From assembly GCF_036320965.1 (NCBI RefSeq), contig NC_092249.1:4194114-4258113 (forward strand): a DNA stretch of 64,000 nucleotides, given 5' to 3'. The notes under the pieces are model-generated. The model was given only the letters and a program-made list of their open reading frames with translations, was not told the origin of the DNA and searched no databases. Shown here piece after piece: positions 11,285 to 23,340 of the stretch; the stretch's first letter is position 1, and the number at the start of each line of letters is the position of its first letter. A program made the position numbers and the translations under genes. This DNA comes from Panulirus ornatus (Eukaryota > Arthropoda > Malacostraca > Decapoda > Palinuridae).

Positions 11285-12500
11285 TGGCCTGGCACTGAGA
11301 CTCTCAGGGTTATAAGGTCGTGACCTGAGACCCCCAGGGTCATAAGGTCGTGACCTGAGACACCCAGGGTTATAAAGACGTGACCTGAGACCCCCAGGGT
11401 TATAAGGTCGTGACCTGAGACCCCCAGGGTTATAAAGACGTGACCTGAGACCCCCAGGGTTATAAGGTCGTGACCTGAGACCCCCAGGGTAAGGTCGTGA
11501 CATGAGACCCCCAGGGTTATAAAGACGTGACCTGAGACCCCCAGGGTTATAAGGTCGTGACCTGAGACCCCCAGGGTTATAAGGTCGTGACCTGAGACCC
11601 CCAGGGTTATAAAGTCATGACCTGAGACCCCCAGGGTTATAAGGTCGTGACCTGAGACCCCCAGGGTTATAAGGCTGCTGGACCCGGGTATAGATGACTG
11701 ACCCCAGGGTATAAAGGTCGTGACCTGAGACCCCCAGGGTTATAAGTCGTGACCTGAGACCCCAGGGTTATAAGGTCGTGACCTGAGACCCCCAGGGTTA
11801 TAAGGTCGTGACCTGAGACCCCCAGGGTTATAAGGCTGTGACCTGAGACCCCTAGGGTCATAAAGACGTGACCTGAGACCCCCAGGGTCATAAAGTCGTG
11901 ACCTGAGACACCCAGGGTTATAAAGACGTGACCTGAGACCCCCAGGGTCATAAGGTCGTGACCTGAGACCCCTAGGGTCTAAGTGACTGAACCCTAGGGT
12001 CAAAGACGTGACCTGAGACCCCCAGGGTCATAAAGTCGTGACCTGAGACCCCCAGGTTATAAGGTCGTGACCTGAGACCCCCAGGGTCATAAAGACGTGA
12101 CCTGAGACCCCCAGGGTCATTAGGCCGTGACCTGAGACCCCCAGGGTCATTAGGTCGTGACCTGAGACCCTCAGGGTTATAAGGTCGTGACCTGAGACCC
12201 CAGGGGCATAAAGTCGTGACCTGAGACCCCCAGGGTCATTAGGTCGTGACCTGAGACCCTCAGGGTCATTAGGTCGTGACCTGAGACCCTTAGGGTTATA
12301 AGGTCGTGACCTGAGCCCCAGGGTCATAAGGTCGTGACCTGAGACCCTCAGGGTTATAAGGTCGTGACCTGAGACCCTTAGGTTTATAAGGTCGTGACCT
12401 GAGACTCACAGGGTCATAAAGTCGTGACCTGAGACCCCCAGGGTCATTAGGTCGTGACCTGAGACCCTTAGGGTTATAAGGTCGTGACTTGAAACACTCA
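11285..12500. repeat. 31-bp minisatellite, segment 5, about 38 units
   Basis: 1.2 kb of AGGGTTATAAGGTCGTGACC followed by TGAGACCCCC. Variants replace AAGGTCG with AAAGACG or TTAGGTCG. Many units contain AGGTCGTGACCT, an imperfect inverted repeat. Confidence 0.95.
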
Positions 12501-12559
12501 GTAACCTTAAGAGTGCATCCACAACCTCGACCAATTAAAAGAAAAGGGGGGGAGGGGTC

Positions 12560-13030
12560 GTCTTAAACCCATGTACTCGACGTAAACGATCGTCGTATAT
12601 CATCGACGCACACTCGACGCATGGAACAGGCAACGTGCACCGACGTAAAACGCATTTGGCTACGAGTTCGACGCATGTGGGAAGTTGGGTACGTCCATTT
12701 GGACGTTCTAATCGAACGCATCTGGCCAACAATTTACGCCTGTAGCCACTAACGTACGCATTTGCTGGCCAACAATGTACGCATTCGGACACCAGCATAC
12801 GCATTTGGACCTAAACGTACGCATTTGGACACCGACGTACGCATTTGGCCAAATCGGATTTCACGATGGCAATCGACAAGACTCGACATTATGACGCTCG
12901 GTCGACGTGCGGACGCTCAAAGCTTCAGGTTTGGCGTAAGCTGTAAAGCTTTGGAACCCCGACCATTTACGCTTCAGCTTAGTCTCGGCAGACGCATTCG
13001 ACCACAAACTCGACGCGACCACGGCATTCG
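12560..13030. repeat. Degenerate ~20-bp repeat rich in CGACG/TACGCATTTGG
   Basis: ACGTACGCATTTGGACACCG and relatives recur unevenly, with many CGACGCA words. CpG-rich and decayed. Confidence 0.65.
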
Positions 13031-13039
13031 ACGACACCC

Positions 13040-13610
13040 CCCCCCCCCCTTAAGACAGGGAGGAGATAAATTCTTCCTCCACAACCCAGCCATAAAATGA
13101 CTTTCCTTACCAAACCTTACCAATCCTTCAGTCACGGCAATCCGGTCCCAATCGCTTTCCCAACCTCCATACAAACCCGATCCAATAGGGGAAAGTACTC
13201 GACCCCATTTTAGAAATGAGGATAACGCTCATTCAGCTTACCAGCCAAGCAATTAGCCAATGTAATGGCCCTTTCCCGGCTTAGTGGGGGAGGTGTGGTA
13301 GTAGCGTGGTTCAAGGAAAGAGGGGGTTGGTTGGTTGTTTCAGAGCCAGGGCATGAGCGGGCTGGTTACGGGCGCGGGGAGGGTCGGCGGCGTCACGGAG
13401 TTTCCGTCACAGGGTCAAAGTGCAGACTGGCGCCAGGCTATAAGGGAGGTCGGGGGCGACGAGGGGGTTGCCAGAGGCCGCCGGATAGACCCCGGGGCTT
13501 CCTGCGCGCGCTGCGAGAGTCGTAAGCGGGTGGGAAACAATTGTTTTCTAACCCCCCCAAGAAGACGACCACCTGGTCTTTACGACCACAGTTGAAGAAG
13601 GCGACCCCCT
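13040..13610. other. GC-rich intergenic DNA, no gene seen
   Basis: A poly-C run at 13038-13049 and a G-rich stretch 13280-13530 with open but unrecognisable frames. It could be mistaken for a gene; I see no domain or splice structure. Confidence 0.5.
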
Positions 13611-13720
13611 TCTTTTTTTTAACGACCGCTTTTGAAGACGACCTCTTTTCTTGCGACTACTTTTCAAGAAGACGACCTCTTTTTTTACTACTTTTGAAAT
13701 GGACCTTCCTTTTCTTTTAA
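13600..13720. repeat. Degenerate ~40-bp repeat (GAAGACGACCTCTTTT)
   Basis: Three to four loose copies of CTACTTTTGAAGAAGACGAC and CTCTTTTT. Confidence 0.6.
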
Positions 13721-13876
13721 GGTGGACGCAGAACTACTACGACGGACGTAGAATAACGTACGATCGAAATAGCTAGAGAATGGGTGTGAGCGAATATGGC
13801 CTTTTATGTTCATGGCGCTACTTCGCTACCGCGGAAAACGGCGATCCAGTAGCAAAAGACGAAAAAGAACGTGGAA

Positions 13877-14032
13877 GAAGAAGAAGAAGAAGAACAAGAA
13901 GAAAATGATGATGAAGAAGAAGAAGAAGAAGAAGAAGAAGAAGAAGAAGAAGAAGAAGAAGGAGAAAAAGGAGAAGAAGAAGAAGAAGCTGATGATGATG
14001 AGGAGGATGAAGAGGAATAATAATAATAATAA

Positions 14033-14089
<57 letters not shown>

Positions 14090-14115
14090 CAACAACAATA
14101 ATAATAACAATATTC
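13877..14115. repeat. (GAA)n passing into (AAT)n
   Basis: Purine-only (GAA)n from about 13877 to 13990, a GATGATGAGGAGG bridge, then (AAT)n/(AAC)n to 14115. The K/N-rich open frame is the repeat. Confidence 0.95.
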
Positions 14116-14289
14116 CGAAGGCGATTTAACTGTTAATATTTACAAAATATAAAAGCCAGGCTCGCGACTCTTTCATATACACTACCAAAGCGAATTGAAT
14201 TTCTCTGTCTACTGAACAAGGCAAACATGTTACGTGTTCAACGCATCATTACTTCGTTTTACGACCCTATATCGACGCAATCCCAGCTC

Positions 14290-14490
14290 GCTGGAGTGCC
14301 GTAGCGTTCTCATGGGATAATAGTTAATCATCTATCGTGTGAACAGTCTATCTGTTGCCTAGTGCCGTAGCGTTCTCCTGGGATAAGTTAATTATCTATC
14401 GTATGAACAGTCTATCTGTTGCCTAGTGCCGTAATGTTCTCCTGGGATAATAGTTAATTATCTATCGTATGAACAATCTATCCGTTATCA
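14290..14490. repeat. ~65-bp tandem repeat, three copies
   Basis: Each copy has GTGCCGTAGCGTTCTCCTGG, TTAATTATCTATCGTATGAA and CAGTCTATCTGTTGCCTA. Confidence 0.92.
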
Positions 14491-14606
14491 TTTACACGGA
14501 TTCTTTTTTTAACTGAATCGTGTTAAATCTTCTTATTCTTATAAAAAAAAAAATTTTTGCGCTTGAGCAAATTTTCCTGATTTGTTTTTCCCTCTTGGTC
14601 TGCAAG

Positions 14607-14610
<4 letters not shown>

Positions 14611-14667
<57 letters not shown>
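14611..14667. repeat. (TA)n microsatellite joined to family X copy 2
   Basis: 57 bp of TA directly next to the element. Confidence 0.97.
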
Positions 14668-14669
<2 letters not shown>

Positions 14670-14926
14670 TCCCTGGGGATAGGGAAAAAGGATACTTCCC
14701 ACGTATTCCGTGCGTGTCGTAGAAGGCGACTAAAAGGGGTAGGGAGCGGGGGGAGGCTGGAAATCCTCCCCTCTCGTTTTTAATTTTCCAAAAGAAGGAA
14801 CAGAGAAGGGGGCCAAGTGAGGATACTCCCTCTAGGGCTCAGTCCTCTGTTCTTAACGCTACCTCCCTAACGCAGGAAATGGCGAATATGTATGAAATAT
14901 GTGCTGGTGTGGATCAAAAAAAAAAA
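14668..14926 (-). mobile_element. Short interspersed family X, copy 2
   Basis: Reverse orientation of copy 1: CCCTGGGGATAGGG, GTGTCGTAGAAGGCGACTAA, GGCTGGAAATCCTCCCC, CTACCTCCCTAACGCAGGAA. It continues GTATGAAATATGTGCTGGTG and ends in an A run (14916-14926), which looks like the true 3' end. A (TA)n array abuts the other end. Confidence 0.8.
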
Positions 14927-14929
14927 GTT

Positions 14930-15940
14930 AACTTGGAAAAAAAGGTTCACTCTTGGGGGTTTGGCTTCGTTGCGAACTGAGGATTTAAGACGTGAAAGCC
15001 CATCTAATGACCACGGTTGCCTAGAGAAGGATCAGCTTCTTACCTTTTAACGAAATAAGATTTTCTGACGAAAGTGAAGATGTCCAACTCAACGTAAAAT
15101 AGTTAACGACCTCTTTGAAATACATAACACTCGTTGGATTGTCCGGCTGAAATAGATCCAGCTACTACTATTAATCAGGCATACCCCATATATTAATCAT
15201 CAGTCCCTTAATCTTGATCAATTACACCATCTGGAGACAGAAGAACCTTCAATTCATCACGAAGTACGGGCAAATCACTAGTATTTCCACACGTTTATCT
15301 AATCCTGAATTAGTTTTAGTCTACCCTTAAATATTAATAACGAATTTACTGCAGAAAATGGGCCGAGAGTTGCAAGGCGATTCAGACTTAAATATTAAAA
15401 AAGGCTGTGTTTGAACGCGTGACGTACTGCCCCTGAACTCGTCCCTAACTATCGTCCGAAGTTCGTGTTTGGGTTAGTCGATATTGGAGGAGTCAGTGTG
15501 ACCAACCCCACTCCCATTCTCTCTCGGTGTTTGCCTTACTCTGTTTGTCTTCCTAGTTCCAGTAACTTTTCCCTCGTGTTCTGGAGTGACGTCACATTGC
15601 AAGGCAATAGAGGGGTCGATTTATCTATCTAAGCTACTTTGGGTCAACATTACAACCTAGCCAGCCTATAAGCCATAGAATTTGCCTATACGAAAATTCT
15701 CATAATGAAAAGTCAGTGGTTTATGGCGAGTTGAAGTAAAGATAACCTGGCAAGCTTATATATCAAGCAACACAGTGAGGTAATCGTAAGGTAATCTAGA
15801 ATAAGACGGGATGGCTATGGCTGACGTGGATTTAAGCGGAATTACCTTAAATGGGCTTCGGTAGGGTTAGCCTCCCACAAAGCACTCAAGGAGGGCAGAC
15901 CCGAGCTAGTGTGAGGCTGGGTCAACAATGGTCCGGCGCC
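14930..15940. other. Intergenic DNA, no gene seen
   Basis: Unique sequence of mixed composition; no coding segment recognised. Confidence 0.55.
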
Positions 15941-15942
15941 TT

Positions 15943-15944
<2 letters not shown>

Positions 15945-16023
<79 letters not shown>
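15945..16023. repeat. (GA)n microsatellite
   Basis: About 79 bp of GA. Confidence 0.97.
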
Positions 16024-16026
<3 letters not shown>

Positions 16027-16269
16027 CTGTTCCTCAAACCCACTAACCCCCCTCCCCCCCAAACCAGGATTCACATATTCATATAGAGAATCTCTCGTCC
16101 AGTGCAGATTCCCCAATTACGTGGCCGGCTATTATTATATCTCGACGAATTCCTCAATAGAATGAGGCACTAATAGCCCAGATGCCTCAAATACTAATCG
16201 AGATTTGTTATCGGAATCCGGTGCTGTTACTTCATTTTTCACCATTCGTTTCCGCAACTTGATATTTCT

Positions 16270-16271
<2 letters not shown>

Positions 16272-16334
<63 letters not shown>
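16272..16334. repeat. (TA)n microsatellite
   Basis: 63 bp of TA. Confidence 0.97.
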
Positions 16335-16337
<3 letters not shown>

Positions 16338-16451
16338 CGTGTATGATCTTATAAGACGAAATAATGTATAAACTCAAGGAACATTCCTTCCAAGAGTCCT
16401 TCATATCCCAGCTGCTGATTGGAGTGCAGCCGTGGAAGGCGCATGAAAGGT

Positions 16452-16453
<2 letters not shown>

Positions 16454-16489
<36 letters not shown>

Positions 16490-16665
16490 AGTAAGTTTTG
16501 TAAAACTGCTGGCTACTGGCAGGAAGCAAACGAAGAATTGCCTAACCACTCATATACACATATGTATACATAAACGCCCATACACGCACATATACATATC
16601 AACATATACATACATATACACATACACAGACATATACATATATACATATGTACATATTCATACCT
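16454..16665. repeat. (GT)n and (CATATA)-type repeat
   Basis: 33 bp of GT, a spacer, then ACATATACATA-type repeats from about 16550. Confidence 0.9.
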
Positions 16666-16669
16666 GCTG

Positions 16670-19105
16670 ATCCACTATGATTCCGAGGGGTTCACAAAAC
16701 ATCAATACCACAGGAAAAGCATAAGAACATCTTCCCAATCTTTCTTCAATTTACCAGCAGAAATTTGCAGCGTCGTGGAACATTGAATTAGAATTCCCTC
16801 CCATTAACGTTTGTCTGAGTCTGATTAGGTTTTCGAAGAATATTCCCAATCGCTGTATTCGTCCATTTCTCGCTGCCTGGCGCTGTGAAAGGCAAGGAAC
16901 AATATCCACCAGTTTAAAAGCAGATGCAGGAGAGCTTAGCTGTCTCCTGAAGCTTCTTATTTATTGTAAGCAGCAACCATTAATCAGGCCAACCAATTCT
17001 CCGTTGACAGGCTATTCTCTCTCACTGACTAAAAGATGATTAATCAATCACTGGACTACGTGAAGACTTGGGGGGGGGGGGGGGGGGGGGAATATTTACA
17101 CACCAGAATGAAGCTTTTCTTTTTTCTTTTCTTTTTGGAAACATAGGTTATGTGAACATGCGTATGGATGAAGAGCATATTCTCATCAACTAGCTCTTGT
17201 TTTCCTTTCTCTTTCCCTATTATTCTTCCCTGAATACCACCATATACTCCAATTTTGGTCTAGGCTTCGCGATCTCTCTGCCCTTCCCCGAGCATTTTAC
17301 CCCGAATAAAGAGGAATTTCGTCAAAAATATGGAAAAACTGTATCAAATCATCTTGGAAGACCGACAGCATTCAGTTTGGATAACTAGTTATTTACATAT
17401 GGCCATGTTATTCTTGGAAACAAAAAAAATATTATACTATTTCCATATGACGTATTTCCACAGGAATCTTGGCGGGCAGTGGCGACCCTCTCCCGCTTCC
17501 TGGGTCGTTCAATAACATGGCTCCATCAATCACTGACAACTGACAATTTAACCTATAAGATGCAGTTGCAATATCGCTGCTTCTTTTTTTTTTTTTTTCT
17601 TAGCAAACAACCTAAGTTAACCGTCATTCAACCTTAACCCCAAACTTGCAAGAACATTAATTTTCTAATAAACGCAAACATTACATAATTTTCAGGTGTC
17701 TTTAACTTAATTCTTTTCTAACCAAAACCTATTAACATGAACTTTATAAAGCTTTCCACTTCCTAGCCTTATTAAAATTTTAACACTGCTGCGCGAAATT
17801 ACGCAGTCTGCCAATTCAGCACATAATAAAGCTTATAAAACACGAACATAGTTTCTCTTTTCAGTTTAAATGATATAAAAAGCTTCATCATCTGCGTATA
17901 ACACCACTTTTTCTTTCCCATAAACCTTCTCGAATGAATGAGAAGCGCAGAGTCAAAATTAATTTGGATTATCATTTTGCAACCATGGCTCTACGGTATG
18001 TGACTGAACCATATATCAAAATGACTCAGCATGTCTTATCCCCTAAGTTTCTCTTTGAAATATCATTAAAGTTAGAATTTTGAATTGACTGAAGCTCAAA
18101 GTTTCTCTAATTTTGAATTGATTGAAGCTCAAAGTTTCTCTATATTTCTTATGGCTCTGGAAAGCTGCCTCTCCAGCCACCACAAAAGACATTAGACATT
18201 GTGGCAACAATTTACAATACTAGTTTAAAACATGGAAACAAGAGCATTTGCATATATAAATATGTTAAGGGACTTTTCTTAATTTTCTCCCCGAACGTAA
18301 CATATTACATATAAACTCAATTAACTTAAAAATTGTGATAATTGAGAACAACCATGTCCTGTTTAATGTATATTTTTTAATAAGCTGTTCATCTCGATAA
18401 ATGAAAACTCATATCTACCTCAAAATACTCGAAACCACTGCAAAAAAAAGAAAAAAACATCTTGATGTTTACCTCATATAGTCAGCCATTTGCATTAGTA
18501 AATAATTTTACCCCGAGTGATAAACACCTTCAACTGACCATTTCTCATTATTTAAAACTTAATCATACACCATTACTTACCTAGTGAGTGTGTTCTGGTG
18601 GTGTGTGTTCAGTTTCCACAGTGGTGAAGGCAACAGGTGTTCAAGATTACAAAAATTAGGGATATATGGGATCAACACAGCCACTCAACCCACTCCTTCC
18701 ACCTGATCTACCATTGGCGGGAAAATTCGACTCAATTAACTGCCTAAATAAATCAGTTTTTTCCACACAAAAAAACAATTTCAATGCCAATCACGCTTAT
18801 GAAGGTTGAATGTAACATTTTCATAAGTAACCTAATTTTTTTTCACCATATAAGATTATTCCCCAACGTTTTACAGTCTACAAGTTGTCATACGAAAGTT
18901 ACTGTTCATCGAATTCATTTTCACTTATAAATTATGTTAGTTAAGTTCAACTGCCACTATCAACAGTACACGTAATACATTATTATTTATGGCTATCTCT
19001 GGTCTATTTGTATAAGCAAGAGTGAGCTTATTTTCAAAAGATTCGTGGTCTAGTAGGGAATTTCAAGGTCAAATTCTAACCATTAAATTAAGCCTGCTTA
19101 AGGAA
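16670..19105. other. AT-rich intergenic DNA, no gene seen
   Basis: A poly-G run at 17071-17090, a T run at 17586-17599, and a ~45-bp duplication of TTTTGAATTGA(C/T)TGAAGCTCAAAG at 18075-18140. No coding evidence. Confidence 0.55.
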
Positions 19106-19109
19106 TTTA

Positions 19110-19275
19110 CGATTCTATTATTTCGGCCAAAGTATTTGGAACCACAAACGCAATTACCGGCTCAAAGTGACTCCTTAACCTAATGTATGCATTTTTATTT
19201 CCGGCAAAGTATTGGGGAATCACTGACGCAATTAATGGCCAAAAGTGACAACGTAATATACGCATTTCCGAGTAT
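19110..19275. repeat. Two-copy tandem duplication, ~80 bp
   Basis: TTTCGGCCAAAGTATTTGGA...CGCAATTACCGGCTCAAAGT is repeated as TTTCCGGCAAAGTATTGGGG...CGCAATTAATGGCCAAAAGT. Confidence 0.8.
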
Positions 19276-19394
19276 TTGTGCGCAAAATTGATCTTAAACA
19301 TTTGTTTGTTATTAAGCTGCATAAGCATCTACTTGTGATAATGAAATTTAATAGTCAGCCGTTATCAGTACAATAAAAGTTACGTCTTACACAT

Positions 19395-19570
19395 TCTTTA
19401 ACATCAGTTCGCCGTTTCCCTCGTTACCGAGAAAGCGCCAGGAACAGACGAAGAATGGCCTCATTAGCTCAATTGTTTATAGAATCGTCTTGTACAATGC
19501 ACTGAAGCCACAGCCCCATACACCACCAGGTCCTACAGAACCTTTCCGCGAGTTCCCCAGTCAGGGGGGG
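19395..19570 (-). mobile_element. LINE family 1-type tail relic
   Basis: GTTCGCCGTTTCCCTCGTTA, GCGCCAGGAACAGACGAAGA and ATGGCCTCATTAGCTCA are a diverged version of the tail (complement orientation). ACAATGCACTGAAGCCACAG and ACCAGGTCCTACAGAACCTT follow. It ends at a poly-G run (19565-19576). Confidence 0.5.
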
Positions 19571-19574
19571 GGGG

Positions 19575-20590
19575 GGTTGTGTGAGGACAATAAAACAAAT
19601 GAGTACGTCAATGAAAGGGGTAAGGGCAAGTGGCAACAAGTAACGATGAGGTTAGATGGAGCGAGTATTTAGAAGGATTGGTAAATGTTTGATAGGTTGG
19701 AAAATGTGGGGAGTTTATGTCTGGGTGGTATGCGGAGTCATGACATGTGGATATATCAATGCAGGAGGGTGAAAGGCGTCATGACATACGGACATGACCA
19801 TGCAGGTGGGTGAATGGCGTGCAAGGGATAGGATAAATTGGAATTATGTAGTAAGCTGGATAGACGTTCTATCACCGGGCTGACCCACATGTTAAGCATC
19901 CACAGCAAACCATGATAAGGTCTGTGAGGCCTGTTTGCGATTAAGTTGTTTTCGGTGCATTATACAGATCCAGAGAATAGGTGCGAGCAGATGCGGCCTT
20001 TCTTCGCCTGTTGATCAAGTATGAAATATTTTTATCATACTTGATATCAAAGAGCCAACAAAATTGCATGAACAAACATGGCTGCACGTCTGACTTCACA
20101 TGCCCCTGGGCTTCTGTTTACAGTAATTTGGGGGAAATCTTAAAAACTTACATCTATTTGTAAGAGACTTGTGACTTTTGCTAGTCTTCTCTCAATTCAA
20201 AATGTACAAAGCTGCTTCATGTATGCCTTTTTTTTTTCATTATAAATGCATAAAACTAATAGTAGAACAAGACTTGAGTACATTGCTCTGTGATCTCAAT
20301 CTCCTGGACAAATATAACCAATATCACTTTTCCTTGCATTCATAATCCATAAAAAGATTCAATGTGCACTTATTACAGAGCACCGAATGTCTTTAAGTGA
20401 CACATATGTTCAGAGAGACTTTACATGAAATCAAGCCCCAACGCTGACAGTATAGTAAAGAACTACAATTATGAGGGCAGACTCTTGAAGGGTTGTAGTA
20501 CTTCTTTTCCATACAAAAAAATTTTCTATGCTGCAATATTTATATTTGTTCAAGTACTCACGAATGAGTAACAGTTATATGAGAACTTTC
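19575..20590. other. Intergenic DNA, no gene seen
   Basis: 19590-19850 is purine-rich and contains CATGACAT(G/A)(T/C)GGA duplicated at about 19740 and 19780; it may be further LINE decay. The rest is AT-rich. Confidence 0.5.
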
Positions 20591-20594
20591 ACGA

Positions 20595-20770
20595 GTCTTT
20601 CTTTCTTTCATGCCTCTTCACAGTTTTGCATGTTAGTGTGGCAGCACCAGGAACTGATGAATAAATGGCCTCATTCGCTCACATCCACTCTCTAGCTGTC
20701 ATGCATAATGCACAGAAACTGCAGCATCTTATCCACACACAGGCCACAAACTCCAAGGCACAATTCATGT
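20595..20770 (-). mobile_element. LINE family 1-type tail relic
   Basis: GCAGCACCAGGAACTGATGA, ATGGCCTCATTCGCTCACAT and CTCTAGCTGTCATGCATAAT repeat the order seen at 19.4, 28.2 and 31.9 kb. No coding part. It lies just before the family 2 relic at 20.8 kb, in the opposite orientation. Confidence 0.5.
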
Positions 20771-20819
20771 TATGTTTATTCTAATGGTAAGAATTTAGTA
20801 AAATGATACACAAAGGTGC

Positions 20820-21350
20820 AAGAATGGAAGAGAAGAAAGGATTAAGGAACATCATCATACTGCCAACTATAACCTATGCAGCAGAAACATGGATGTGAAG
20901 CGAGTCACAAAGGTCAAGAACCGAGGCTGTAGAAACGAGTTATTGGAGAGGAGCATGTGGTATGAAAAAATGAAGTAATATGGGGGGTGTATGAAAGATT
21001 TGGTACAGCCAGAAATGCAAAGGGAATGAATTATGGAGTGAGAGAGTTGGTGAAATGTATTACTTTGGGGTGGTTTGGGTACGTGGAAAGAAAGCGAGAC
21101 GAGAAGTTTACAGTGCATAATAGTACGACTAAAAGTGTTGGTATAAGAAGAAACCTTTGACATGAGGAAACAGAGTGGTGAAGTGCTGGAGGGAAAGAAA
21201 TGGGGGAAGAATGTGTGGAATGGTGCATACGAGGAAAGATGTAAGGAAAGGGTCAAGTGGTGACTTTCTTGCCTTACCCATTCCCTTGGGGAACTCCCTT
21301 TAGGGGGTGGCAATGGTTAAGTCTCCATAACTGGAGAACTCCAGTGTCAC
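20820..21350 (+). pseudogene. LINE family 2 C-terminus and 3' end, decayed
   Basis: Plus-strand translation gives ILPTITYAAETWM, a stop, EAVETSYWRGACGM, ELVKCITLGWFGYVERKRDE and further interruptions. This is the pattern of LINE C-termini but is clearly different from family 1. The 3' part (CCTTTAGGGGGTGGCAATGG, then CCAGTGTCACTTCTTAGCCT) recurs at 33.73 kb. Several stops make it a fossil. Confidence 0.65.
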
Positions 21351-21359
21351 TTCTTAGCC

Positions 21360-22980
21360 TAAACACTGTGCCATCATGAAGGCAGTTATTAAAAAACACT
21401 GCTTTAAATAAAAAAAGGAGTCAGGCACACATGCACACACTGTGGATGTCTACAATCATTCTAAAATCCAACTTTTTCCTGCTTCAAATATTCTATCAAA
21501 GTCATCTACAATTTCTTAATCATCCTGGCCTTATTACACAAAGGTCTCTTCTACAACATTAAGTAACACACAAAAGTATGCATCATGTAAAATTCTTGTG
21601 CACACAAAAATCATATTCCTTCCATTCACCAGATGAGCTTCCTCTGTCCCTCCTAATCATCTCTCTCAAATACCTACCTTTATTTCTCTCAATTCTCTCT
21701 CAAGAAAACTGACAGTAAATTGACAGACATTACCTTTCAAACACAGCATCTTACTTTCAAAATCCTTTTCCTACACACATTCTTAATGCAATGTCCCTTT
21801 TTATCCAAATAATATTGATACAGCAAACAAAACTGCATCAACTATCAACTTATGTAACCTCTTTGCTCAACCTATGTTCCTTAATGCATAATTAAGATCC
21901 TTCTTCACTTTCATGTAATATAATGCACCAGCCATAAGGAAATTCAACAACCATGGTTACAATGAACTACCACATTTATCTTGAATCAGTAAATCATACC
22001 ATCATTTTATCTCAAGCAATAATTCCATTACAAAAGCTGTGAACAACATTCAACTGGTTTTAAACTCATGGAATAAGTTTAATAAGCATGCCAACTTTAA
22101 TTTTCTTCGGCAGTCATATTCACTCTGAGTTAGAAATACATCCAACCTTGACTTATAAGAACAGTGGTACTTGTGATGCATCGGTCAGTAAATATCTTTC
22201 CTAATTATTGTCAGCTTTATGCTCTCATCCATTTCAAATCACCAGTATTAACAATCATACTAAAAATGGCCCATCTCCTAAAAACTTTCTAAATCTAATA
22301 GATCTACTCAAAACCTGCTAAGTTCACTTGCTGCTTTTATATCACTCACCCACTTTAGAAAGCAAATTTCATTACAAAAAGAACTATTGCAAAACATCAG
22401 TTAACTTAAGAGTGAACTTTATCAAACAGAACAAGTTTTTGGAAGTTTCACTGTCTAGTAAAACCAAAACAAATTTCTACATGTTCCATGTGTGCCTTTT
22501 TTCAACGAGTTCCAATACTCTGTAAACAAGTGCTTAAAATATTTCAATGCAATGCTACTATAATTTCAAGAAAAAATACTGAATATACCTACTCTGAAGA
22601 AAGTCAAGAGAAGAATCTTCAAAATGTTACGTTAAACCCATGACTTAAACAAAAATTCCTACACAACTAAAGGACTGAATATAACAGTTCTGTAGATGGT
22701 ACAAACTCCTACATATTTTAAAATATGAAGACCACCAACTATTCTCTCTCCAAGAGCTTCCTAACTACTGTCTGAAGAAACAATGCTATTAATCAAATTT
22801 TACACATTACAGCCATGTCATAACCTGCACTCACAAAATTATCATGATCTAAGTAAGATGTCCTCCAAGCGCCAACACACCTGCATATCTTTTTAAAACA
22901 AAACAAAACCAAAATAATTAAAGGCACCAAAATACTATAACAAGAAGGGATACTAAAAGGTAATAGGTAATTACACAAGC
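21360..22980. other. AT-rich sequence downstream of eIF4A, no gene seen
   Basis: No coding segment recognised. It lies beyond the most distal candidate poly(A) signal. Confidence 0.55.
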
Positions 22981-22995
22981 ATGGTGACTTGGTGC

Positions 22996-23001
22996 TTTAT
23001 T
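22996..23001 (-). promoter_or_regulatory. Candidate eIF4A poly(A) signal (distal)
   Basis: A perfect AATAAA on the minus strand about 940 nt past the stop, with a GCTTGTGTAA stretch about 20 nt downstream that could act as a GU element. I prefer it over the two proximal hexamers, which lack a clear GU-rich element. All three could be used as alternatives. Confidence 0.4.
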
Positions 23002-23139
23002 GACCGTGCATCACAGCTCTCATGACCTGGAAATACAAAAACTGAGTTAAATCTACTCTTCCCTTCCCAGTCATGAATAACTATCCCTATAAGGGATGTG
23101 ATGAACCAATGAAAGGATCCTGGTATGGTGTTTACAAGT

Positions 23140-23145
23140 TTTATT
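23140..23145 (-). promoter_or_regulatory. Candidate eIF4A poly(A) signal (middle)
   Basis: AATAAA on the minus strand about 800 nt past the stop, followed by CATTGGTTC about 30 nt on. Possible alternative cleavage site. Confidence 0.25.
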
Positions 23146-23340
23146 AATAAATACACCAAGAGGGTTCATACAGTTTAACAAACATTTCCGACGATGTCTC
23201 TTTTGGATATAATATCCGTGCCATACACCTAATACTATCTTCCTTAAACAAATGAAAGCTATAGTAGATACAGTGATAATGTTATTGAAAAACTGAATTC
23301 TTATATCTGCTTTACTAGTGCATGTGCATTTAAAACTATA

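Noticed and set aside
13265..13525. GC-rich overlapping open frames resembling a small gene
   Set aside because: High GC removes stop codons by chance; no motif, splice structure or family likeness.
13806..14129. Lys/Asn-rich 107-codon protein
   Set aside because: It is (GAA)n and (AAT)n read in frame.
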